A stretch of 64,000 nt of DNA from Fulvia fulva (GCF_020509005.1 NC_063015.1:1984001-2048000); one strand, 5' to 3'; positions 1-9,963 are shown, numbered from the stretch's first letter. The notes: generated by a model not told the origin, from the letters alone. Numbers and translations are program-made.

Positions 1-1256
1 GCCGCTACGTACTGAACTACGCTACTTACCGAAGAGCCAAAGCTAACCGCTACCGCCCCTACGGTCTCTTATACCCTCTCCCGGCTCCTAATCGTCCGTA
101 GAAGCACATTACTATAGACTTTATTACCGATCTTCCTTACGGTAAGACCTTTAGCGGCGTAAAGGCAAAGGCCCTTCTAGTGATCGTAGACCGTTACTCT
201 AAGGACCGGTATATAATCCCGTACTAGAGTATAACCGTAAAGGAGACTACTCGCTTGTTCTACGAATTCGTCTAGCGCTTTCAAGGCCTCCCGGATAGCA
301 TCACCTCTAATAGAGGCTCCTAGTTCATCTCGTACTTCTAGAAGCGTCTATATACTATCCTAGGCATTAAGCATAACCTCTCGACTAGTTTTTAGCTACA
401 GACCGACGGCTAGACCGAAATTACGAACGCTATCCTCGAGCAGGTCCTTCGTTACTTCGTCGACTACTACTAAAAGGATTGGCCTTAGTATATCCCTACG
501 GTAGAGTTCGCTACTCGTGACTAGGACTCGGAGACTACTAGCTACTCTCCCTTCTATACTACGAGAGGTTACTACCCTCGTATAGGTATAGAACTAGAAG
601 AGCCTCTCCCGCCTACCGAAGACGTAAACGAGTAAGTAGTAGACGAGTTCGCTACTATACTCTTATAGATCTATAAAGAAGTCTACGACGAGATAGTATA
701 CGCATAAGCAATCTACGAGGATTAAGCCAATCGTCGTCGCTAGCTAGCTCCCGACTACTAAGTAGGCGATATAGTCTACCTTAACTCTAAGAACATTAAG
801 ACGGACCGCCCCTCTAAGAAGCCGAGCTAGAAGAACCTAGGTCCTTTTGAGATCACCGAGCGTATTAGTTTATACGCCTACCGTCTAGCTCTTCCTACGA
901 ATATAAAGATCTACGACGTCTTCTATCCCGTACGCCTTCGGCCGTCGGCTAAGGACCTATTCCCGAACCTAAACTAAGATATACTAGGTCCTCCCGATGA
1001 AGTAGAAGTCGACGAGCCTATTAACCTACCTTCTAACGACTATACCGTCCGTAAGATCCGGGAATCCGCGTAGAGCCTAACGACGTTAAAGGACTACCGC
1101 CGATTAAGTATAAAGTCGAATAGTAAGGTTGCCCTAGGTAGGATACCTTATAGGAACCTATACAATATATTATCTTTAATCGTTAAGCAATCGAAGTATT
1201 ATTACGCCCGCGTAGACGGCCTAGAAGTTAATATCGGTAGGCTCTTCGAATCTAAG
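1..1256 (+). pseudogene. RIP-mutated Gypsy pol, integrase to chromodomain (element G0, part 1)
   Basis: This stretch aligns base for base with positions about 13820-15070 of the intact Gypsy G2; the differences are nearly all CA to TA or TG to TA. It therefore encodes the remains of the integrase zinc finger, the integrase core, the C-terminal domain and the chromodomain, but is full of TAA and TAG stops. The element enters from outside the window, so gag, PR and RT are not visible. It breaks off at 1256 where element G1 is inserted and resumes at 8307. Function is certainly lost. Confidence 0.9.
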
Positions 1257-1623
1257 TGTTATGTCTCGTTCTAGGGCTAGTCTTAAAGGGGAGATTAGTC
1301 AAGTCACGTAGCGGTATTCTTTAGAGAGGCTGAAGCAAGCTGAGCGAAGATGAATGATTGAGATAAAGGTCGTATTCTAATCAGTAAGATAGTAATATAA
1401 GTTAAACGCCTCGAAGCTATAAGGGTATCTCGTCGTTCCTAAATACAAAGGAGATTCGCGAACTCCTCTGAGCAGTCTGATCAGTCTAAGTGTAAGCAGT
1501 CTAATCAGTCTGAGCATGAGCAGTCTGAGCACTCGTTGTCTAAGCGCTTAGGCAGGATTCCACATGACTAGGTTACGGGAGCGTAGGGCCAATGAACGGC
1601 GGGCCCGGGATCATTCCGTAACA
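1257..1623 (-). repeat. 3' LTR of G1
   Basis: This 367-bp repeat matches 7935-8301 with scattered transition differences. It holds short repeats of the type caGTCTGAtcagtctgagca near 1478-1530. On the minus strand it follows the polypurine tract at 1624-1638. Confidence 0.93.
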
Positions 1624-1638
1624 CTATCCCCCTCCTAG
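1624..1638 (-). other. Polypurine tract of G1
   Basis: On the minus strand a purine-rich run (CTAGGAGGGGGATAG) directly abuts the 3' LTR. This is where a Gypsy element primes plus-strand DNA synthesis. Confidence 0.75.
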
Positions 1639-1765
1639 TCTAGCTTCGTCCCGAAGCTATGTAAGCAGTGGCCTTCTCTTTCGTGCCCGTTGGGCAACGA
1701 TAACTTCTTCTTCCTACAAACGTCGCCAACGCCTCGCCCTAGACACTGAAACTTCTGGAATTGAG

Positions 1766-2161
1766 ATGGCGCCGTGTTCGAACTGTCAGAAGGCCAGGTC
1801 CTTAGGGGCCGTGGTGAAATGTATCGTGGGGTCGCGGTCGGGAAAGTGTTCGGCGTATATCCGCAAAGGTTGCAAAGACTACGACGTGCGGTTGTCCCGT
1901 CCGGAGTGGGAGCGTCTGCGTGATTCTCGCGACAAGCTTCGTCTTGAGCTTGAACAAATTGAGGAGGAGGAAGTGCGGCTAAAGATGCGCAAAATCCGTC
2001 TCCGAAAACAACTGCGGCTGGCCGAGCGTCGTACCGACGACGCTGTAGCTAAAGAACTGGACGACCTAGAGGCAGAGGAGGTGCGGGAAGAGATGTCGCG
2101 CCTAGAACAGTCGTCCGGCGTGGAGGCTTCTTCCTCGTTAGTTCCGTTTCTCGACGTCTAA
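1766..2161 (+). CDS. Antisense accessory ORF of G1: Cys-rich, coiled-coil protein, 131 aa
   Basis: This open frame lies inside G1 between integrase and the 3' LTR but on the strand opposite to gag-pol. Residues about 4-37 carry a cysteine cluster (CSNC, then C19, C28, C36). Two tyrosines (31 and 39) stand where cysteines would complete a zinc-binding pattern; TGC/TGT to TAC/TAT is the RIP change. Residues about 47-118 are charged and Leu/Glu/Arg rich and probably form a long coiled coil. The frame is uninterrupted although gag-pol on the other strand has many stops. Small proteins of this Cys-cluster plus coiled-coil design are common hypothetical proteins in ascomycetes and are often repeat-linked (from memory). 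The function is unknown. It could be an accessory retrotransposon gene or a captured gene. Confidence 0.6.
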   Translation: MAPCSNCQKARSLGAVVKCIVGSRSGKCSAYIRKGCKDYDVRLSRPEWERLRDSRDKLRLELEQIEEEEVRLKMRKIRLRKQLRLAERRTDDAVAKELDDLEAEEVREEMSRLEQSSGVEASSSLVPFLDV

Positions 2162-2422
2162 GAGATGCCGGTAAATGACTAGGCGGCCATCTCGGACGTT
2201 GCTCCCTAGGAGGGCTTCTTAGATATGGAGGTCTCATCTGGCTCGTGACGGTGCGTCCCCTTCGTTCTCGTAGTATTCTTGTAGCTTCTGCTAACAGTTG
2301 CGTAGGTTCTTCTTGTGTTCCTAGGTATTTTCCGAATCGTCGTATCCTTTCTACCTAACGAGGTATCGCTAACCTTGTCTGTCTAGTATTCTTTCGACTT
2401 CGAACTCGTTTTCTTCTTCGGC
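2162..2422. other. G1 spacer with no identified gene
   Basis: This 261-bp stretch between the antisense ORF and the integrase C-terminus shows no open frame or motif I recognise. It could hold the antisense ORF's 3' UTR and the end of pol. Confidence 0.5.
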
Positions 2423-3643
2423 CTAGTAGTGAAATGTTTCTTGGCACGGTGTTTGGGGGTCCGCTGGTTCTAGCATAGATATATAGAATACTGGGTGGAT
2501 CTTGGCGTCCTTTAGTAGTCGTAGTCGGTAGTTAACTGGTCCTCGAGGTTCTTTAACGAGAAATGGTCCGACTTTCACATGGTCCAGCTTTTTGGTCTTC
2601 CTTCGCGTCCTAAGGTTTTTTGTGAGAAGGTAGACCTTATCCCCCCTCTGTAGCTGAGGTGCCATTTGTCGTTTCTTGCGGGACACCGAGAGCTTGTTTT
2701 GATTGCTCCCGATTGTTCTTGTGATGTTTTCATGTATCTTCTTTAGGCTCTATGTAGTAGCAATAGCTTTGTCGGCCTGTGGGTGCGTCCCTTCTTCGCC
2801 AAATAGGGTAGGGTGCCTCCCGTAGTTTGCGTAGAATGGTGACTCCCTTGTAGTCTCGGATTGGTGATTGTTGAGTGCAATTTGCGCTATAGGTAGGAGT
2901 GATACCTAATTGTCCTGCGCATAGTTGATGTAGTGTCGGAGGTATTGTTCTAGCGTTTGGTTCGCTCTCTCCGTCTGCCTATCCGTCTGTAGGTAGTATA
3001 CGGTCGACAACTTGTGCTTAATTCCGATCGTGGCAACTAGTGTCTTCTAGTAGTTTGATGTGAATAGCTTGTCTCTGTCTATAATGAAGACCTTTGGAAA
3101 GCCGTGGTATCGCACTAGTCGGTCTAGTACGAGGTATCCGAGCTGTTCTGCTCTATATGCCTCGGAGGTAGGGATGAAGTGTGCATATTTAGTAAGCCGG
3201 TCGACCATCACTAGTATCATGTCGTATCGTTATGACGTGACCTTGTCCTGTGACGTTAGTAGCTTAGTAATAAAGTCCATCGTGACTTCCTCCTAAGGCT
3301 GTGTTAGTGGCTCCCTGAACTGTATCTCTCTATACTTGGCGTGTCGAGAAGCCTTGTTGGTCTGGCAGTCTACACATCTCTTAATGTATTGTAGTACCTT
3401 CTGTCGCATCTGTGGGAATGCGAAGCTTCGTTGTATAAGGTCGATTGTCTTGTTTGCTCCAGGGTGTCCGTATACAGGATCGTCGTGATGTTGTCGTATA
3501 CATTCCCGCTCGCGATCAGGTGGTACCTGATATTTGCCGTGTGCTATTAGGAATTGTTCTTCCGTGTCCTGAAGGACTTGCACTATATTGTTGAACTCCA
3601 GTGTGTTGGCGCTAAGACTTCCGTCGGGGTTGGTCTTCAACAC
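2423..3643 (-). pseudogene. G1 integrase region of pol (broken)
   Basis: Read on the minus strand, 3643-3293 encodes the integrase HHCC zinc finger (H-H, GHPGANKT, then CVDC), normally bound to the catalytic core. 2686-2423 encodes the C-terminal GPF-type domain (KVYLLTKNLRTRR...KVGPFLV...IHPVFYISMLEP). Between them the DDE core is interrupted by TAA/TAG stops of RIP type. No chromodomain could be recognised after the GPF domain, which distinguishes G1 from G2 and G3. The region is non-functional. Confidence 0.85.
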
Positions 3644-3748
3644 CTTCTGCTACACTGGTTCCTTTCCTTCTATATAGTCGCTTCTTCGGCTCAGTACGTC
3701 GGCCCTACCGTTGTCTTTTCCGGGTGTATAGCGGATTTCGAACTTGTA

Positions 3749-4813
3749 CTAACCGAGTAGTTCCGACCAGCGGGACTGTCTTCTTGTCAGCATCTTAGTC
3801 GTAGTGAAGTAAGTGAGATTCTTGTAATCAGAAAGAATCGTCAGCTTGGGTGCTCCTTCCGCATATACTCTCCAGTGCTGCATTATAGCGACAATAGCGA
3901 GAAGTTCCTTATTATAGATGTCGTAGTTTTGTTCCGCGGGTGTCATTTTTCTTGAATAGTAGGCCACTGGGTGTCGTCTCCCATCATGCTCTTGTGTAAG
4001 GCATGCTCCTATGGCTATATCCGATGCGTCTGTCTCGATTTGGACTTCTTTCGTACCGTCGAATAGTCGAAGCGTTAGTGCTGAGGCGTATTGCTCTTTC
4101 AGTAGCTCGAATGCCTGTTGTTCTTTGTTGCCCCAGGTCCACCTAGTATCCTTCCTTGTTAGGGCTGTCATGGCTACTACGGTCTTGGAGTAGTCCTTAA
4201 TGAACTTGCGATTGTAGTTCGCTAGTCCTAGGAACGATTGTACGTCCTTAACGTTTGCCGGCGTCGGCCATTCCCTAATAGATTGTGTCTTTGCTGGATC
4301 GATCTGGATTCCTGTTATGCTGATAATGAATCCGAGGAACTTGACTTGTTTCTTGTGGAACTCGCATTTCTCTAGTGCCGTCTTGAACCCTGAATTCGTA
4401 AGTCGTTCGAAAACGTCTTGGACTTGGGCGATGTGTTTCTGAAGTGATCCTTTCGTGTAGACCAAGATGTCATCTATGTAAGCGATGACACAGACGTCGA
4501 GAAGATCTCGTAGCGTCTCGTTGACGAGGTCCTGGCAGGATGCTAGTGCGTTAGTCAATCCCATAGGCATGACTAAGAATTCGTAGAGTCTATATCTTGT
4601 CCTGAATGCGGTTTTCCATTCTTCTCCTTCCGCTATGCGGATGGTATAGAATGCGTCTCGTAGGTCGATCTTTATGTACCAGTCTGATCCGGTAAGTCTG
4701 TCTTGTGCTTCTTCGATGTTCGGTAGTGGGTATCGGTTCTTAATAGTGATCTCGTTCAACTTTCGGTAATCTTGGACGAGTCGTAGTTTCCCGTTCGGTT
4801 TCGGAACAAACAT
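3749..4813 (-). pseudogene. G1 reverse transcriptase and RNase H domains, 354-codon open segment
   Basis: The minus-strand open segment begins in the RT fingers (FVPKPNGKLRLVQDYRKLN, KNRYPLP) and contains the catalytic YIDD box at 4469-4480 in the context AYIDDILVYT. The connection follows, then RNase H with TDASD and NKELLAI. It would copy element RNA into DNA in cytoplasmic particles. It ends at a RIP-type stop before integrase, so it is one segment of a single pol frame and not a separate gene. The YIDD and TDASD residues are intact. Confidence 0.92.
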
Positions 4814-4969
4814 ACATAGAGCTCCCGCGCTCGAGGTGGATCGTCGTATCTATCCTTTGGCGAGTTTCTCCTTTAGCCATTGTCGTAGGGTTTCTAGCTC
4901 TTTCTCGGACATTTGGTATAGGGGTCCCTATAGAGGCTCTTTCCCTGGCTAAATGTTTATCTTGTGGTC

Positions 4970-5287
4970 CTATAGGTGGTGTTTAGGAAGTGCGTCTCTA
5001 CCTTTTTCCTCTTCAAAGAGCCTCTTCCACTTGAGGCACTCCTTGGGAATGCGCGGTTCCGATATACCGGCATCCTTCGATAGTGCGTTACTTCCATCAT
5101 TTCTAGTGACTTCGTAATCCGGCGGCCCTACGCTAGTATCTGTCCCGGTCGAAGGTGGTTCTTGGTTCCTTCTGTTCGGCGCAAGCTCGAATGCGTTGAG
5201 CTGTTTCCTTGCCTTATCTACCGCCTCTCGCTGTCGACGCGTAGGTTCAATGCCGATAACGCAGTTGTATTGCTTGAATGTGAGCAC
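4970..5287 (-). pseudogene. G1 pol linker between protease and RT
   Basis: This short minus-strand open segment connects the protease (ends 5297) to the RT fingers (4813). It ends with a region rich in acidic residues (KWKRLFEEEKGRDALPKHHL) of the kind that precedes the RT domain in Gypsy polyproteins. It is flanked on both sides by stop codons in pol, which I attribute to RIP. Confidence 0.7.
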
Positions 5288-5296
5288 TCCTCTTCT

Positions 5297-5665
5297 CTAG
5301 TCGATGACTAGGTTATGCTTTCTCAACCAAGGCATACCTAGTACTATGTCATAACTGGCCATATCAGTGACATCCAAGGTAATATTCTCGTGGTGCTGTT
5401 GGATAGCCAGTGGCAATGGTGTCGTCTCCCATTCCACGCTAGGTAACGATGATCCGTCTACCGCGATTAACTCGTAACCCCATTTCTTCTTTAGGGTAGC
5501 TAACCCGTTTCTTCTTGTGAAAGACTCGGAGATGAAATTCCCCGCTGCTCTAGAGTCGATCATGACACTGGTTCTGTGTCCGTTGACGATTGCTTGTGTT
5601 TGGAAAACTGTGTTTGATGTTGATGCCTGAGCTTGAGTGTTGCATAACTCCCTTTGGTTGCTCAT
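5297..5665 (-). pseudogene. G1 pol start and aspartic protease domain
   Basis: This is the first segment of pol. Its ATG (5665-5663) overlaps the gag TGA stop as ATGA, so I take this ATG as the real start. The retropepsin active site reads V-M-I-D-S-R-A-A-G-N-F, where the canonical triad D-S/T-G is expected; GGA to AGA is a CpA-context RIP change, so the protease is catalytically dead. The later IVLGMPWLRKHN motif is the normal second protease hallmark (ILG-W). The segment stops at 5297, before RT. Protease would have matured the Gag and Pol polyproteins. Confidence 0.85.
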
Positions 5666-7917
5666 TCCTTAGGAGTCGATCCTTTTCCCGAATGGTATGC
5701 GGTTCGCTGTGCTTCGTGCCTAGCGGCTTCGGCTAGAACCTGTAGCCCGTTGCCTTGTGTCCACACTTGTAGTCTGTTGCGTTCCTGGATCTTCTGCGAT
5801 TCCGAGTAGAGAGCCCGTACGTGCTGTACTGCTTGTCGTAGTTCGTTTGAGACGAATGTTCCTGATGGCGTAAGGTATCCGGTACCCGTCATCTTGCTTC
5901 CTATAGGTGGTCGTTCCGTGACCGCGTATGCCAGATTCTCGGTCGTGGTTATGGTTGGGTAGCCCCAGACCATGCCTCTTATCGCATCGAGTGTTTTGTC
6001 GAACTCGATAGGGTATAGGTGTCTTTTCCCCGAAATCTTTGGTAGGAATTCTTTATGCCTTCGTTGCAGGTAGATAATAAGTTGATATATCTTCCTCGGT
6101 GCATCTATCGTGAAGGTGAAGGTTTTTTGTTCGTCGTCTGATTCACTCTCTCCCTCCTCGGACGAGTCCTCGCCCGACTCATCCGGATCCTGTTCCTCGG
6201 AGATGGCACCTAGGGTGGTGTCTTCTTGTGCCTACGGAGGTGGAGACCACTCTCCGTTCTATCCCGGGTCCTGGTTCTCCTTGTCTTCGTCGTCGAAACA
6301 GGATTCGTCTATGTCTACTTCTTGGAGTCTGGCGTCTTGCCTATGTTCTCCTCCTAGGGTACCGCGCGGCTGCTGCGGCCAGTATCCTGCGCCTTCCTTG
6401 GCAAAGTAGTGGGTCTGGCACGAGTCCTAGTAACAGAAACGCCAATGAAGGCTTCCGTGACCGTGTCGAGATTCTCTTTCGACTTCATAGTTGACTCCTC
6501 GTGCCATCATGCCAAACAATCTTTCTTTCTTTTCTTCTGTAGCGATAGTGCTCGTAAGGGTCCACTATCGTTCGTGCAGTTAGTCGTGGAATCCCTTGTA
6601 TAGTGACTTAAGTCCCTATACATAGGCTTCTTCTGCGACCTCGTCGAGGGATATAATTGCTTCGTCCACACAGGACAAGACTTCCTTCCTCCGTTGTTTT
6701 ACGTTGGTAGTCTTGATCTGTCGGAGATCCTCTTCGAGAGCCAGTTGTACCTGAAGTACCTTCCACGTGATGTCGTCCTCGGATTGTTGGTCATTCGGTA
6801 GTATCGGACGCTGTTCCTGAGCGTGGTAACCTCCTCGCCCTAGCGAGGGGTCCAGAAGAGGCGTCGCGACCCGGTCGCTGTCCTTCTTCTCCGTTCTCTA
6901 GGTATAGTTGAATTGTCGGGGTCCAACGCTGCTCCTAGATTTGCCCACCGTAGGTTGTATCATGTTGAATTGCTCGCGGCGTACTATGTTCTTACCGCGG
7001 CAATCCCTTGCCATGTGGCCTTCCTTACTATATACATAGCACGTTAGTTTTCCTTTGCCTTTAAAGGGTTTTCCGTTGCCCTTTCCTTTGTCGATCCTCC
7101 TTCCTCGTTAGGTAGCGTCCAGTTCCATTGGCTGCGGTCTATAGTAGGGCTGGCTTTGTCGTGGGAAACCTCCCTTCGTAACATACCCTCCGGTATTCTT
7201 GCGGTCGGGGATGAATCCTACTATGCCTCCTACTTTGGAGTCGTATCGTTTTTCCTAGTATCGTTCCTAGAGCTGGTTATCGATGTCGATCGATGCCTTT
7301 ATCAGCTCTTCGAGGTTGGCGATCCGTCCCCCGTGTCTTATGAGCTCGTCCTTAACCGAGTCCTTGAGGCCACGCCGGAACATAGTCATCAGCGCCGTCT
7401 AGTCCTATCCGGTGATCTGTCCGTATTCCTCGAACTTGGCCGCATACTCTGAAGTAGAGGTCCTCTACTTCAGGTGTTGAATGATGCGTACGGCCTGTTG
7501 TACTTCGTTCGAGGTTCTAAAGATAGACTTCATCTTATTCTTGAAAAGGGTGTAGTTCCTAAACATCCCGGTAGGGTCTTGTCGTCCCATACCATCGAGG
7601 TATTCCTTGAGGTAGGGTTTGATCCAGTTCTGCGCACTTCCGCGAAGGAACGTGATGGCGAAGATAGTTCTCTTGTCGGAGTCGACTAGGTTGAACATGA
7701 GGTACATGTCCATCTGATTGACCCAATCGTCGTACTTGGCTCTATCGCTATAGAAGAGATCTGGCTTGGCAGCCTTGACGTCTTTCTTCCTTGGGATATC
7801 GTCTTCGTCATCAGACTCATCGTCCTTCGTGGTGGTCTGTCGTGGTGGCGCACGGCGGATGCTTCCTGCTTCGCTAGGGGCGGGTGTTCCCCTACTAGCT
7901 GCTTGAGTAGCGCTCAT
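5662..7917 (-). pseudogene. G1 gag (broken by RIP-type stops)
   Basis: The likely start is the internal Met at 7917 (MSATQAASRG...), because the longer frame to 7980 begins inside the LTR. A capsid-like segment (FYSDRAKYDDWVNQMDMYL...FLRGSAQNWIKPYL) is visible at about 7480-7780. A CCHC zinc knuckle lies at 7000-7041 (C-Y-V-Y-S-KEGH-MARD-C), whose second Cys is a Tyr, again a TGC to TAC change. An acidic Ser/Glu stretch follows at about 6110-6230. The frame ends in TGA at 5664-5662, overlapping the pol ATG. Stops inside are TAA/TAG. Gag would form the particle and bind RNA. Confidence 0.8.
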
Positions 7918-7920
7918 CCT

Positions 7921-7934
7921 GAGGGCGTTCAAAG
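7921..7934 (-). promoter_or_regulatory. Primer-binding site of G1, apparently self-priming
   Basis: Immediately inside the 5' LTR the minus strand reads CTTTGAACGCCCTC. It does not start with TGG and matches no tRNA 3' end I know. Nine bases (TTGAACGCC) are complementary to GGCGTTCAA on the minus strand at 8088-8080 inside the same LTR, with three more pairs across a one-base bulge. A TATTTAG box lies about 25-30 nt upstream (near 8113-8119), putting the transcript 5' end near the complementary bases, as in Tf1-type self-priming. Confidence 0.55.
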
Positions 7935-8301
7935 TGTTATGTCTCGTTCCAGGGCTAGTCTCAAAAGGGAGATCAGTCAAGTCACGTGGCGGTATTCTTT
8001 AGAGAGGCTAAAGCAAGCTGAGCGAAGATGAATGATTGAGATAAAGGTCGTATTCCAATCAGTGAGATAGTAACATAAGTTGAACGCCTCGAAGCTATAA
8101 GGGCATCTCGTCGTTCCTAAATACAAAGGAGATTCGCGAACTCCTCTAAGCAGTCTGATCAGTCTGAGCATAAGCAGTCTGATCAGTCTGAGCATAAGCA
8201 GTCTGAGCACTCGTTGTCTAAGCGCTTAGGCAGGATTCCACATGACTAGGTCACGGGAGCGTAGGGCTAATAAACGGCGGGCCCGGGATCATTCCGTAAC
8301 A
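7935..8301 (-). repeat. 5' LTR of G1
   Basis: This 367-bp LTR carries the promoter for G1 on the minus strand. It keeps TG/CA at many places where the 3' LTR has TA, so the two LTRs differ mainly by RIP-type transitions. It contains two tandem copies of GTCTGATCAGTCTGAGCAT at about 8149-8196. Confidence 0.93.
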
Positions 8302-8306
8302 CTAAG

Positions 8307-8437
8307 CTCTTCGACGGGGCTTACTAATAGTGTATCGACTATAACATCAGGCCTAGGCCTAGTACTAAAGCTAAACATCCTCGATATATAGAACTACTAC
8401 GGCTTTGTAGGAACTTAGCTTTATTTAGGGGGGCTAC
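8307..8437 (+). pseudogene. G0 part 2: end of pol and polypurine tract, RIP-mutated
   Basis: This continues the G0 element after the G1 insertion and matches 15071-15203 of G2 (ctcttcgacggggctta...). It covers the last codons after the chromodomain and the G-rich polypurine tract (ggggggctac) just before the LTR. Confidence 0.88.
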
Positions 8438-8956
8438 TGTTATAGTCTCTCTATAGAGTGTATAGAAGGTGGGGACAGAAGAGCCTTAGAGTACTTAGAA
8501 GTCGTTAAGAAGTAAAAGTCTAGCTTAGTACGTAAGCGCTAAGAATTATATACCCCGTAACATTCACTACGGGACCCTACCCTCTAAATTCACTACTCTA
8601 CTAAACCTTAACAGATTCACTTCGGCTCGTAACTATATGACTCACGACACTCCCGCGAGTACCCGCGACTACGCTGGACCCTAGAAGAAGCTCGTAGAAG
8701 ACTCGGAACGTAGGGCAGGTTGGAATAAGGTTTTGAGCAAAGCTACTAAGCGCGGCTTTGTACGGGTTAGCCCTATTAATACGGGGACACGTACTCGCGA
8801 GGGTCGCGTATAAATATCTAGCCTTCCCTAGGCCTCTCTTGCTTTCTTCGTCTTTCGTTTTGTATAGCAATTATACTATACCCTTTATATCTGCACTTCG
8901 TACCTATATTCTCGCTTTTATTCTTATATCTTATAGGCTAGGCTCTTGCCCTAACA
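8438..8956 (+). repeat. 3' LTR of G0, RIP-mutated, with an extra segment of about 76 bp
   Basis: It begins TGTTATAGTC and ends CCTAACA, matching the G2 LTR (9510-9952) apart from CA/TG to TA changes. It is 519 bp against 443 bp in G2, because about 76 bp near 8615-8690 (around actatatgactcacgacact) is absent from G2. The TATAAATA promoter box is retained near 8810. Confidence 0.88.
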
Positions 8957-9268
8957 GATACTTAAGTATATACTCGAGCTAGATCTTAGAAGTTTCCCGC
9001 TATTAAAGGCTAGTATACGAGTAATAGCCGATTTATTACTATAAGAGAAGGGTCTTAAGCCCGCTAGTCTTAATTAGATAGACAGGTTTATTAGGCGGTA
9101 TTGTAAGCTAAAGGTTCGTATAATACGTAGATATAATCGTTAGCGAGCCCTAATAGAAGATCTAGACGTTATCGAGAAGTAGTACTTACTTATATATAAT
9201 ATAAAGGAGAAGTATAGTATCCTTAACTAGGACACCTATAACTTCGACGGGATAGGGTTTATAATATA
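8957..9268 (+). pseudogene. Fot1/pogo-type DDE transposase relic, N-terminal half
   Basis: One frame, with RIP stops, reads a recognisable pogo-family sequence: EKGLKPASLN, IDRFIRRY, LKVR, RRYN, RALIEDLDVIEK, KYSILN, then YNFDGIGF at about 9238-9260. Fot1-like transposases have YNFDETGF here, the first catalytic Asp. The protein would cut and paste its own TIR element at TA sites. The DNA-binding N-terminus lies to the left, displaced by G0. The relic continues at 20949 across the Copia insertion. Confidence 0.75.
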
Positions 9269-9502
9269 TATTAAATAGGTACGAGTTACGTAGTAGTAGA
9301 AGACGGCGGATTATACGAAAGACAAAGAAGGACCTAATAGGATAGCGTATATTTATATATAGTATCGCTAGTATTAGTATAGGTAGATGCTAGGTGTCCG
9401 GATGTTTACTAGCCTATAGGCTAGCAAACCCTAGTCACGTGATCTAGTTATATAATATACCTACACCTATATACTTGTCCTACGGCCTATATGTTCTTAA
9501 CA
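9269..9502 (-). repeat. 3' LTR of Copia C1
   Basis: On the minus strand this starts TGTTAAGAACATATAGG and ends in TTTAATA (TTTAACA after undoing RIP). It is 234 bp, the same length as the LTRs at 20710-20943, 31296-31529 and 46427-46660. It is separated from the rest of C1 by G2. Confidence 0.92.
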
Positions 9503-9509
9503 CTCCTAC

Positions 9510-9952
9510 TGTCATGGTCTCCCCACAGAGTGTACAGAAGGTGGGGACAGAAGAGCCTCAGAGCGCTCAGAAGTCGTCAAGAAGTGACAGTCCAGCTTGG
9601 TGTGTGAGCGCCAAGAATCACATGCCCCGCAACATTCACTACGGGACCCAGCCCTCCAAATTCACCCCTCTACCAAACCTTGAAGCACGTGGAAGACTCG
9701 GAACGTAGGGCAGGTTGGAATAAGGTTTTGAGCAAAGCTGCTGAGCGCGGCTTCGCACGGGTTAGCCCTGTTGATGCGGGGACACGCACTCGCGAGGGTC
9801 GCGTATAAATATCTGGCCTTCCCCAGGCCTCTCTTGCTTTCTTCGTCTTTTGTTTTGTGTAGCAATCATACCATACCCTTTTGCATCTGCACTTCGCACC
9901 TGCATTCTCGCTTTCACCCTTGCATCTCACAGGCCAGGCTCTCGCCCCGACA
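9510..9952 (+). repeat. 5' LTR of G2
   Basis: Contains a TATAAATA box at about 9803-9811 in gggtcgcgtataaatatctg, which should set transcription start near 9835-9845. The GTCTTTTGT at 9845-9853 is complementary to the primer-binding site just inside the LTR. Confidence 0.95.
9803..9853 (+). promoter_or_regulatory. G2 promoter: TATA box and predicted transcript start
   Basis: TATAAATA lies about 35-40 bases before the pyrimidine-rich CTTCGTCTTTTGTTTTGTG. If transcription starts there, the first bases of the RNA are those that can pair with the primer-binding site at 9955-9963. Confidence 0.65.
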
Positions 9953-9954
9953 TC

Positions 9955-9963
9955 ACAAAAGAC
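9955..9963 (+). promoter_or_regulatory. Self-priming primer-binding site of G2
   Basis: Two bases after the 5' LTR the sequence ACAAAAGAC is the exact reverse complement of GTCTTTTGT (9845-9853) at the predicted RNA 5' end. No tRNA-type TGG start is present. Tf1 of fission yeast and its relatives prime reverse transcription by folding the RNA 5' end onto this site. The same arrangement is inferred here. Confidence 0.65.

Larger units (their letters stand above)
1257..8301 (-). mobile_element. Complete Gypsy LTR retrotransposon G1, minus orientation, nested in G0
   Basis: Two 367-bp LTRs (1257-1623 and 7935-8301) with TGTTA...TAACA ends bound this 7.0 kb element. The 5-bp target duplication ctaag lies at 1252-1256 and 8302-8306, and the G0 sequence rejoins perfectly across it. 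On the minus strand the order is LTR, gag, protease, RT/RNase H, integrase, then an ORF on the opposite strand, polypurine tract and LTR. Coding frames are interrupted mostly by TAG/TAA stops of RIP type, but long open stretches survive, so RIP was lighter than in the surrounding G0. The element is an autonomous family now inactivated. Confidence 0.93.
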
